A stretch of 64,000 bases of DNA, taken from NCBI GenBank assembly GCA_015680685.1, contig MNCI01004926.1, positions 911,566-975,565 of the forward strand, in the 5' to 3' direction. This DNA comes from Gnetum montanum (Eukaryota > Streptophyta > Gnetopsida > Gnetales > Gnetaceae). Positions 23,998 through 32,912 of the stretch are shown here, one piece after another (position 1 is the stretch's first letter; each line of letters begins with the position of its first letter). The position numbers and the translations under genes are program-made. Below the pieces are notes generated by a model, which saw only the letters and a list, made by a program, of their open reading frames with translations, was not told the origin of the DNA and ran no database searches.

Positions 23998-24873
23998 TTG
24001 CCTAATGAAAGATTTCTCAGTTTTCCCCAGTATTTTAGTGAGACTAGTAGGTTTGAAAATGAATGGACTAATTTTTGTAACAGAACAAGAGCTCAAAATT
24101 CTGATGCCATCATTTCTCAGAAGGTTTTTACAGCCCTTCCTCTACCTGCAAGAAGAACTCAATGGGATCAAATTCCTGCTCCATACCTTTTCCTTGCCAC
24201 AGATGTGAACCTCACCAACCTTGAATTCCGGAACTGGTATTCTACTGATTGTTTAAAATGGCCTTATTACCAGCCGAGTGATTTTCATGTCTACCGAATC
24301 TCTTTTAGTCCTCTCAGTGCACCTCTAGACAATGATGAATTTTTCTGGTGGGCCAAATTTGGCCATTCCCCTTCTTATTTACCAACCAATTATCCTGGTC
24401 CTCTACGTACGAGTCTCTATGGCCACCGGGGTGATTTCTTGTTTTATGGGAATCCTGATCACATGGCTTGGAATTTTTTACACATGTCATCCAACCCAAT
24501 CTATTTTCTTATTACCTGTATTTCCAAAAGGACAGACTGGCAACTCACATGGGGGCAAGCTTTTTACCAGGATGTGTACATCGCCAATGCTTATGATATT
24601 CAACACCATTGTCACATCCATTTAAAGGTTTCGTACACTTTAGAACTTTATTACATGGACCGCAGAATTGATGAATATCGTGCTTCTGATGGAAAGGAAC
24701 TCAAACTTTATCTAGTTGGCGAGCACTCAGAGGAAACTGATGACAGCACAGACAACACGCCTAATGATTCTCCAGGACGATATGATTACAGCTCTGAAGA
24801 TTTCCACAATCATGCCGACGATTCTGATGGCAATAGTGTCGACTTTGGGCCAAACAGTCCACCATCACGCTGA
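23998..24873 (+). CDS. EPRV downstream frame, 291 aa, unknown function
   Basis: Uninterrupted frame after pol. It is open from about 23,923 but has no ATG near its start; 23,998 is a TTG, so the true start is uncertain. The protein has an N-terminal 60-residue linker, a globular aromatic-rich middle (WDQIPAPYLFLATDVNL, FRNWYSTDCLKWPYYQPSDFHVY, WGQAFYQDVYIANAYD) and an acidic tail rich in Ser, Asp and Asn (about residues 245-291). Position after RNase H and before the pregenomic promoter corresponds to that of the transactivator/inclusion-body gene in caulimoviruses, but I see no diagnostic motif of that family and do not assign it. A reversed copy of most of it forms the left arm of the inverted repeat. 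Confidence 0.7.
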   Translation: MPNERFLSFPQYFSETSRFENEWTNFCNRTRAQNSDAIISQKVFTALPLPARRTQWDQIPAPYLFLATDVNLTNLEFRNWYSTDCLKWPYYQPSDFHVYRISFSPLSAPLDNDEFFWWAKFGHSPSYLPTNYPGPLRTSLYGHRGDFLFYGNPDHMAWNFLHMSSNPIYFLITCISKRTDWQLTWGQAFYQDVYIANAYDIQHHCHIHLKVSYTLELYYMDRRIDEYRASDGKELKLYLVGEHSEETDDSTDNTPNDSPGRYDYSSEDFHNHADDSDGNSVDFGPNSPPSR

Positions 24874-24949
24874 AAAAGTTGTCTGCCACAATCTTCTAAA
24901 GTGGATTCTACCCTAGATCGTCCCAGTTGGCATCCATTATTGTACAGTC
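24085..24949 (+). repeat. EPRV inverted-repeat arm, right (865 bp)
   Basis: Pairs with 17,692-18,562. Inner boundary at ACAAGAGCTC, outer boundary at TGTACAGTC, eleven bases upstream of the TATA box. Confidence 0.92.
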
Positions 24950-24960
24950 AGTTTGAAAGC

Positions 24961-24968
24961 TATAAATA
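24961..24968 (+). promoter_or_regulatory. TATA box of the EPRV transcript promoter
   Basis: TATAAATA follows pol and the downstream frame. It is about 290 bp upstream of the terminal repeat and, on the circular genome, about 340 bp upstream of the primer site. This is the expected place of the pregenomic RNA promoter. The 285 bases that follow (to 25,253) carry no long frame and would be the transcript leader or the start of the terminal redundancy. Confidence 0.75.
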
Positions 24969-25253
24969 TGTGAGACCTATCTAGGAAGAACAAGTCAAGT
25001 AGTCGGCAAGTGTGCATTGTCTTTAATCCACAAGTGTGAATTTTCTTTAGTTTGCAAGTTTTCTAAGGAGAAGATATCTATTTCTTGATGCGCTTTGCTC
25101 AGAAACAAAGTATTCTCTCCCTATCTGTAAGAGATATCGCTCTGTGATGAGTTATGCTCCAGGGCAAGTATTCCTTACAGTCTCTGTAAAAATCCTGTGT
25201 TGTGTGTTATAATGAAAGTTGTGATTCAGCTATAAGTATTGTGTAAGAGTGGT

Positions 25254-25294
25254 GTGCATGTGCGAGAGAGCGAGAGCGCGCTGCGTACTACGAG
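25254..25294 (+). repeat. 41-bp terminal repeat of the EPRV, right
   Basis: Matches 18,561-18,601. Its end at TACTACGAG is the right viral/host junction; host LTR sequence resumes with ATGTGGGAATGG. Confidence 0.88.
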
Positions 25295-26644
25295 ATGTGG
25301 GAATGGAATTGTTGCATGTTTGGAGCAATGGAAACTATGTGGGATTATTTATGCCCAACATAGTCCTAGTTTCCACCACCAATTAACACTACTAGGTGAA
25401 GATGTAACAAATGCAATGGGCTTTGATGGTTGCAAATGGAAATAGAAATGGGATAGAGTTTACACTTTCAGCAGAAATAATAATAATGTGTTGGTGTATG
25501 TGCCTAGAGTGGTGCTAGTTTCTACCACTAAAAATGTAGTTGGGTTGCAAATAGTTTTGATGGATGATGGAAATGGTCATGAAAATGGGAAATGTTATTC
25601 AAAAAGTGGCAAAGAATCCCAAGAGTTAAAAATTGTCAAAGTTCAAAATTGTTGAAGTTTGGAACTACTAGGATTTGGATTTCAACATTGCAAAAATAAT
25701 TTTACTAGAATTGAGAGAATGTGTTCACTCTTAAAAGGATATCAATGTTGGGCTTTGATAGGTTAGGGTTGTCATTTTTTGGAACTGCCATTGATTATTG
25801 AGAGATTGGCATTGATTGTGGGTTGCAATGGTTACTATTACCAGTGTAGTAAGTCAACTACTATCATTGTAGTTGCTATGTATGGAAGATGACACCCATG
25901 AAACTCATTCATTTACCATGAATAGTACTAGACTTTTGTGACTATGCTAGTGGTGCTTTGGCTATGTTTGTAGTAGTCAACAATCACCTGTCAGCGTAGT
26001 TGTCATCTACTGCTAGCATAGTTGACTGTCTACTACCAATGTAGTTGGTCATCTACTACCAATGTAGTTGGTATTTTTGGTAAGTCTAGAATGGACTACA
26101 TCAAGAAAACCCATCCATTTATTATAAATAATAGTAAATAGGCTTTTGTAACTACGCTAAAGGCTTTGGAAATGATAAAACATGGTGGGAGATGAAAATA
26201 TAGATGGAAATTGCAGAAATGATGGAGCCCATTATGGAAAGTGTTATTTACATTGGCAATTGTTACCTTGGGATAACTATGTTAGTTGTTGTTGAAGAAA
26301 TGACCCTCCCAATAATTCCAATGTTGCAATTCTATTGGGTCTTGGTATTGAGCCTACAAAGAATGGCTCTCACCTAGTTGGGGCTATACCCCTATAAAAG
26401 CCCATGGAAAGGCCAAGTTTAGCCATTCCTAGGGTATTTTTCACCTTCCCAAGCCTAGATATAGACATTAGGTACCTTTTTTCACTTGGGAAGTGAGGTA
26501 ATAATAAGTTTTAAAGCATTTTCATCCCCAAAAAGTTGAAACATGCAAGATTGTAACTTATGTATTACATATCTTACATTTAAAATGAAACTTTGCATGA
26601 AACAAAAAAGTGGGATTTGCAACATGAATTTTGGTGGTGTTTTA
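25295..26644 (-). repeat. 5' LTR of element A, outer part
   Basis: Continues the LTR after the viral insert and matches about 6390-7808, including the CTACTAC..GTAGTT units at 25,836-26,075. It ends GTGTTTTA where the other copy reads GTGTTTCA. Confidence 0.85.
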
Positions 26645-28090
26645 TCCCCCTTACCTATGCTAGCCAGTGTGGGTCCAATGTGGGTGTCTTAAGGAAAGCC
26701 CATGGGGAAGGGGGGGGGGGGGGGGGTTTCATAGATCTACCAAAGCAACTCTTAATTACACCATATTCATCCTACAACACATCCAGAACCTCTAAAGGTC
26801 ATAAAAACTTAAGGAAACTAGTTAGAAGTTGCAAAACATTAATCCCCTTGTATCATTCATTCTAGGATCATACTAGCCAGTGTGGCCTAACGTTGCAACA
26901 AGGGGGTAAATTCTAGAAACTTTCAAAGGCCTTCTAAATTATCCATTTTGATCCTAAACCATAGCCATCGATATTGATAACCTTGAGGGCATACATGCAT
27001 GGTTGATTTACTCTCAAAACCTACCAAAACTTGATATCTTAGAGTATCCAAACTAGGAAAGGTCTAAGTTATGCTAGGTAGCATGGCTCTAGTATGGGAA
27101 AGGTGCCTTACTACATTGGATGGTAGATCAACAATCCCAGAAGCTAAAAACCTACACTAGTAGATTCTAGAATCCCATAGCCTTGAGGTGATAGAATTTT
27201 GACCTTTTTTTGATCTTTGAAATCCACTAGGCCCCCTCACCCATGCTAAAGAAATGCTGCTCAATGTGGTTCAAGGGGGTATAGCCATACATTACCTCAA
27301 ATAGCCTTCAAACCTGAGTAGTTTTGACCAAAACCTTAAAAAATGATCAATTTTCCTTTGGAGCAACTACAAAACTTAAAAGCAAATGTGCCCACCATGA
27401 GCCATGTTAAAGCCACATTGGCCAAAGTGGCCACAACATGGGTACAGCTTCCAACATGATCTAACATTTGAAAACCCTCTTAGGATGCCCTCGAAACATA
27501 GCTTGGGAGTGCAAAATTGCAAAAACCTAGCTTCAATTATACATTGACCCTATCATAATCTAGATTTGGATCTCCTATGTTAAAAATCCCTTCCATCCAT
27601 GTTGGCTAGTGTGGCTTTGTGGGGTATGACCTTGAAACCTATTTTTTTGCTAGTTACAACCTCTAAAGTGATCAATCATAATTTTTTTGGCCTTGTGTTA
27701 TCTTAGGAAGATCTTAGGATCCCACTTTTGATCCTCTAAATACCACAAAATCCATTTCCCTTGGTAGCCATGCTAGCTAGCATTGCTATAGTATGGGTGG
27801 CACTTCCAAACCTTAATGAGGGTTTTCATGGATTGAAATTAACATCAGAGTTGACCTATCACCTTCCCTAGTCTATTGTGTTGACCATAAAGGTCATTGA
27901 GAGTCTAAAACCACTCAAAATGAATGTAGGAAGCTACCTAGACTTCCTATCCACATTGGATGTCACCCCATCGATGCTGGCTAGTGTGGATCCAACATGG
28001 GTGTCTAGGAAACCTTTGTTTTTTGATGTAAATAGCCTTAAAATAGCTCCATTAGGTGCCCAAACTCACCTATCATCCTATTAGCATGAA
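26645..28090 (+). repeat. Diverged ~190-bp tandem array, right half
   Basis: The box ATGCTAGCTAGTGTGG, with a following TGTGGG or TATGGG, recurs near 26,655, 26,870, 27,073, 27,244, 27,399, 27,599, 27,769 and 27,973. Spacing is 155-215 bp, mean about 188. Sequence between boxes is weakly conserved. It continues the left half (4771-5856) in phase. No protein is encoded. Confidence 0.65.
26710..26726 (+). repeat. Run of 17 G
   Basis: Uninterrupted G17 in the first unit of the right half-array; the counterpart is at 5645-5661. Confidence 0.9.
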
Positions 28091-28719
28091 TCCATGGACT
28101 GCTAAGGCTTAAAACTTCTAAAATCTAACCTTGTTTAACCAGTATTGATCAAGTTTTACCACGTCTTTCACTTTTCTTGATTTAGCCTTATTTCATGGTG
28201 TTTTGACCCATTTTAACTATATTATGTCTTTTTAACCTTGTTCAACCTCTACATCACTTCAATCTTATTGTATCTACCTTATTTTCTTTATTATAGTCTT
28301 TATTGACCTTTATTTAACTCTTGATTGGTGTCAAATAAAGGGGTTTGGCCTTCACAAACCATTATCTAATACCCTATGTCCATGGTTTGCCAAGGCTTTA
28401 AACTGGTAGAATTGTGACCTTAGTTAATCATGTTTATCTTTTTATTTACTTCCTTTATGTTTCAACTTGTTTTGGCTTTGTTTGAATTCTTTGACCTTTG
28501 TTTGACATCTATTTGATCTTCATTCCATTTTATTTATCTATTTCTACCTCTTATGGGCTTGGTTAGCCTCGTTTGCATTTTGTTTAGTATTAAAGTAGCA
28601 TGTATTTGCATAATTTCATAGCATTTTGGCATTATTTACTCATCTTTACCTAGGTTCCACAAAATGTGCTTATGGTTGACATGAAGGATTAAAGTATGAG
28701 TACCTAGGAGCAAATCAAT
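28091..28719 (+). other. Spacer upstream of element C RT
   Basis: AT-rich, no frame. Two reversed, degraded copies of the AGTTTAAGGC short repeat lie near 28,090-28,115 and 28,378-28,405, the same location relative to RT as in elements A and B. Confidence 0.5.
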
Positions 28720-29486
28720 TTGCCTTTGAGCCTAAGTATGCCTCATGGTGATGTTAGACATTGTATTAATCATAATTGCCTAGATCTTGAGCCTTAGAGT
28801 CTTGTTAACCACATAGCCTCAATAGAAAAACCTCTAGAATGGCTTGAAAACCTATTTAAAACCCTTGATCTAGAATCTAGTGACATTACTGAAGACTCTC
28901 TAGTTGAGGTTCTTTCCATGATACACAGTGGTAAGGAGAGGATCCTAAAACTAAGTTCCTCACTAAAAATTCAATAGGATCAAGACATCATCTAGGTCCT
29001 ACAAGATAACATTAAGTCCTTTGCTTGGTCATATGAAGATATGCTAGGTCTCAATCCATGCCTAGTATAATACAACATCATACTTGATCCTAGCATTAGA
29101 CTAGTTAAGCAAAAGGTTCGAAAGATTAGACCTGATTTAGCCTTAGTAGTTCATGATGAGATCACAAAAATATATCAAGCTAGTTTTATTAGAGATGTAG
29201 ATTATGTAGAGTGGGTATTCAACATAGTGGTAGTTCCTACAAAAAATGGGAGTATATGCATTTGCATAGATTTCTGAGACCTAAATAAGGCAACCATCAA
29301 AGATGATTTTCCTTTACTTAGTATTGACCAACTTATCAATATTGTGGTTGGGCATGCCTTATTATCCTTTATGGATGAATTCTTGTGATATAACTAGATT
29401 AGGATCAACCTATAGCATCAACTTAGAATGACCTTCATGGCCCCTTGAAGTACCTTTTACTATACCATGATGCTCAATGGTATTAC
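28720..29486 (+). pseudogene. Element C reverse transcriptase, N-terminal half (Ty3/gypsy)
   Basis: Plus-strand translation gives CLDLEP.SLVNHIASIEKPLEWLENLFKTLDLESSDITEDSLVEV, matching element A (11,925-12,191, minus). It continues DEITKIYQASFIRDVDYVEWVFNIVVVPTKNGSICICIDF, DLNKATIKDDFPLLSIDQLI and FMAP.STFYYTMMLNGIT, the fingers and early palm of Ty3/gypsy RT. Several stops. It is cut at about 29,480 by the truncated LTR of element B. The RT picks up again at 46,489 after B, with roughly 60 residues (including the catalytic YVDD box) missing between the two parts. Confidence 0.85.
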
Positions 29487-30396
29487 ATAGTCAAAGTACA
29501 GTGCACTGGTCTAACGCAGTCGTGAGGGAACACAAGGCAGACGAAAAGCCCCAGCGTATGTAGGAATGATTCGGCTGGTTCGCAAGGCAGGCGGAGCGTA
29601 GAGACTGTCTATACGACGTACAGGGCTCTCCAGCGTAAGAGGCTTTCAGCTCTTGTGCACAGCGTAAATGTTCTTTGGTATGCTCTGGGATTTTGCCAAC
29701 CGACCCGGGTGAAGTGGGAAATCGGGGTTTATATACAAGTTGATATGCTAGACTCGGGTTAGGCGACATGTGGTGCGTTGATCGGGTGCACACACTTTAC
29801 AAAAGTACAATATATTACATCTGTCGAGTGTATACGCTGGGCGTATACGCCATGTGAGCCGGGCGTGTGAACTTGGGTGGAGATGCTGTGCTGGGCATAT
29901 ACGCTGGCGGATGCAGGGCGTATACACTAGTGAATGCTGGGCGTATATGCTGATGAATGCTGGGCATATACGCTGGTCGTATACGCCGAAGGAAGTCCAC
30001 TTGCTTTAATCTTTGCTCTTTGGTGTTGTCTTCATGCTGTCATTGGAGATCTTGTCATCGAGCATATGTATCAGCAGTACGTGGGCGTACACGCTAGAGT
30101 GCCGGGCGTATATGCCGTAGAGTGCCAGGCATATACGCTGGGTGTATACACTGTATGGTGCCAGGCGTATACGCTAGGCACATACGCTGTAGGGTGCTAG
30201 GCGTATACGCTAAAGGTGTGAACTTGGGCGTATACGCTGGGCGTATACGCTGGCGCAACATACTTAGTGAAAACCAAGTATTTCAAGTCCCAAGATTGCC
30301 ATGTATGACATTTCATGTAGTCGAGGTTGTCCGTGGGTCTTAGGGTCCTTCTTCGGTGTCGGACAAGTACTAAGCGCCAAATTTTGTGGTGTTTCA
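29487..30396 (-). repeat. 3' LTR of element B, truncated
   Basis: Matches 45,605-46,488 with scattered changes, including the TATA region (29,728-29,735) and the GCGTATACGC cluster (29,820-30,260). It lacks the final 300 bases or so present in the 5' LTR. The break lies at CAATGGTATTA, a phrase shared by the LTR and by the RT sequence beside it. Confidence 0.85.
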
Positions 30397-30414
30397 TTGG
30401 CCCCTCTTTGTTGA
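30397..30414 (-). promoter_or_regulatory. Polypurine tract of element B
   Basis: On the minus strand CAACAAAGAGGGGCCAA runs directly into the LTR start TGAAACACC. It fixes element orientation and LTR boundary. Confidence 0.85.
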
Positions 30415-31838
30415 CGCTTGGAGGAATCAACCCGAGAAGCATCGACAAAGAAGTGCAAAACACCATAAGCAACTTGATAAAGACGTTGCCTGCTGCCACT
30501 CGACGAGGTGTCATCGCACCGTGTTTAGTAGTACATGGGATCGGGAAAGTGACATTTGTAGCTGGTAAGAGGATAGAGATCGTGGGGATTGGTGACTGCC
30601 CAAGGAATTGTGTCGTGGACAGGGGATGCTGGGGTATGTGGCATGCTGATCCTTACCAATAGCCAATGTTTTAGCAAACTCGGAGTTCAGATATGCAATG
30701 TGCATCCTTTGGCGGAACAGGACTCTCGGTTAGTTTTCAAGAGAACCTGTTGACAGGGCCAAAGCCACGGGAGGATGTGTTACATTCTTTGGGAGAACAA
30801 GGCTCATGTTCAGTGTTCAGGGGAATCTGTTGGCGGGGAGCCAAAGCCATGCAACAGGATGTTGCTTGCCTGTTTTGGATATGAGTACTTGGTTTTGAGA
30901 CGGCTGCCTTTCCGCCTGGGGCTTATATGGGAAGTGCCCGGGGTCTCATCATTTGTTTTTGCAGCAAAATGTTGCTTTGCCTTTGTACTCATGCGTAGGT
31001 GCTGTGCTACGTGTTACAGCTGTTTTAAAGTGGTACAGTGTTTTAAATGTACCGAGTGTGTCAAGGGGACGCCAGGATAGGGAATTTTGTCGATGAATGG
31101 GGATGTGCTAGTGAATGGTTTGATTTAGTCTTGCTAGGTATGCTGTGAACATTGGCTTATCTTGGTGCTCATGACGAAGAGCATCTTTGTACGAAACTTC
31201 CAGGTGTCATCCTACAAACGTAACGCCAAGGAGACAAGAAAACCGTGAGCGAATAAACGAGCTTAGACTTACATGGCGACCGATGGCGTAGAGGTGCTGA
31301 AGGACGGCAGGCATTGTATGTAGATGACAACAGTATTGATAAGGGCGATTGATGGCGAGCGATGCAGTGAAGCTAATGAATGATCATAGCGGAGGATTGA
31401 TGTACCGGATGTGAACTTGCCAGTTTATAGTTTTGGCGGACTATCATGGATTAGTTTTATGTCATAACCCGTTGGAAATTGCCTGTTTAGCGTCGTGGCG
31501 GACATCACATTGCCAGTTTTTAGTCTTAGCGAACTATGAAGAGGCTAGCTAGTTTATAATCTTAGCGGACTCTGATGGTCATGACGGTGGCAGTTTACTG
31601 TTATGCTGGACGGATGCTAGTTTATTGTCCTTGCGGACGTTGTGGTATTAGTTTTAAGTCATAATCCAGGACTATTCTGTGGTATCAGTTTATTGTCATG
31701 ATTCCAGGACGATTCTGTGGTATCAGTTTATAGTCGTAATTCCAGGACTTACACGTACCTGAACTTGTACTCAAACGTAGAATGGTTTTAGATACAGGTG
31801 ATTGGTTAGATTGGCAAACTCGTTCCCTTCCATGTTGG
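30415..31838 (-). other. 3' untranslated region of element B
   Basis: No convincing coding frame. It contains an imperfect tandem duplication of about 80 bp (30,708-30,788 and 30,789-30,866; shared phrases GAACCTGTTG/GAATCTGTTGGC and CCAAAGCCA). At 31,428-31,760 there is a series of short AGTTTAT..TC..GCGGAC hairpin repeats related to those in the protease-RT spacer. Confidence 0.65.
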
Positions 31839-32912
31839 CTAGCTTGAATGCACCATTATTGAATGCTTTGATGACCACGTAAGGCCCTTTCCAGTTGGCT
31901 GAGAATTTGTCCGGGTGCTCCCGAACAGCTTTGAGCACAAGGTCGCCTTCTTTGATTGGGCGCTTGTTGATGTCATGTTGATGTCGCCGTCATTGCTTCT
32001 TTTGATACCATTTGATTTGGTCAAGCGCGCGTACGCGTTCCTCTTCCACTGAGTCGAGGTCAATGATACGTAGCTCATTGTTTTGTCTGTCGTCGAGGAG
32101 TCCGGAGAGTGTGATCCTTAATGATGGTACTTGTAATTCTAGAGGTAGAATAGCTACTGAACCGTAAACAAAACTATATGGCATTTTACCTGTCGACGTT
32201 TGGTGTGTAGTGCGGTATGCCCATAATGCATACATTAATTGCTCATGCCATTTCCTTTTGCTCTGGGTTAGCATTTTCTTAAGTATTGTAATAAGCATCT
32301 TATTTGTTGCTTCTTCTTGCCCATTGCTCTGAGGATAGTAAGGGGAGGAAAACGAGTGTTTGATCCCCAGATTGTCACAAAACTTTTTTGTTTCGGCACT
32401 GCTAAATTGCGGCCCGTTGTCGGTGATGATTGTTATTGGAATGCCGAAACGGGTTACTAGTTTTCAAGGATGAAATTGCACACGTGTTTAAATGTGGTTT
32501 TTCGAAGGGGAATAGCTTCTACCCACTTCGTGAAATATTCAGTGGCGGTTATGATGAAACCATGCCTTGTCGAAGATGAGGGTGTTATCGGGCCGATAAG
32601 GTCCAATCCCCATTTTTGGAAGGGCCACGTGATTTACGTTGTGTGCAACTCGTTCGGTAAGACATGGATTAGGTTACTATGCTTTTGGCAAGTGTCGCAT
32701 ATTTTAACCTTGGAGAGACAATCATATTCCATATGTGGCCAATAATAGCCTAATCGTCTTATTTTCATGGCCATGGCTTTTGGCGCTATGTGTCCTCCGC
32801 ATAGTCCCTCATGTATTTGTTCAACTATTGTTTGGGCATCAGTGCTACTAACGCATGTTAGCAATATGCCTTCGTAGGATCGACGACATAGTGTGTCCCC
32901 TACGAGGGTGTA
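31839..32912 (-). pseudogene. Integrase of element B
   Basis: Segment 32,634-32,864 is the zinc-binding N-terminal domain (HEGLCGGHIAPKAMAMKIRR, then YYWPHM and CDTCQ). Segment 31,990-32,298 is the end of the catalytic core (KWHEQLMYALWAYRTTHQTSTGKMPYSFVYG). Segment 31,839-32,078 and its other frame hold the C-terminal domain. The zinc domain is in frame with the RNase H part; a frameshift follows inside the core between 32,634 and 32,298 and another before the C-terminus. Integrase would insert the element cDNA. The closest relative in the window is the integrase of A. Confidence 0.88.

Larger units (their letters stand above)
17692..25294 (+). mobile_element. Endogenous pararetrovirus (Caulimoviridae), one rearranged insertion
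   Basis: A caulimovirid genome unit of about 6.7 kb (18,561-25,253) is integrated with 41 bp of terminal redundancy. A reversed copy of its downstream region (17,692-18,562) is attached at the left end. Order: tRNA-Met-type primer site, short leader, movement protein, coat protein with zinc knuckle, protease-RT-RNase H, unknown 291-aa frame, TATA promoter, transcript leader. It has no LTRs and no integrase, which separates it from retrotransposons. At least five in-frame stops or shifts show it is a fossil copy. It sits inside the 5' LTR of element A, whose 3' LTR shows the unoccupied site. The gymnosperm EPRV groups are a possible home; this is inference. Confidence 0.9.
5857..26644 (-). mobile_element. 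Element A: Ty3/gypsy retrotransposon, minus strand, hosting an EPRV
   Basis: On the minus strand the order is 5' LTR (26,644 down to 17,168, interrupted by the EPRV), primer site, gag, protease, RT, RNase H, archaeal-type RNase H, integrase, polypurine tract and 3' LTR (7,808 to 5,857). Without the 7.6-kb viral insert the element is about 13.2 kb. LTRs begin TGAAACACC and end ACACCA or GCACCA on the minus strand, so the terminal TG/CA pair is kept apart from one substitution at the 26,644 end. All coding regions carry many stops and shifts. The second RNase H domain and gene order suggest the Tat branch of Ty3/gypsy. No clear target-site duplication remains, but the phase of the surrounding tandem array is preserved across the element. 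Confidence 0.85.

Noticed and set aside
18859-25294. Reading the 18.9-25.3 kb block as an LTR retrotransposon
   Set aside because: There is no LTR pair and no integrase. Movement and coat protein regions and the 41-bp redundancy at the primer site fit a caulimovirid.
29820-30260. CRISPR-like regular repeat array
   Set aside because: Units are short palindromes at irregular spacing in a plant retrotransposon LTR, with no constant repeat-spacer pattern.
29934-30343. Plus- and minus-strand frames with repeated VYA/AYTPS peptides (also 45,873-46,435)
   Set aside because: They are translations of the GCGTATACGC cluster in the LTR U3. There is no independent sign of coding.
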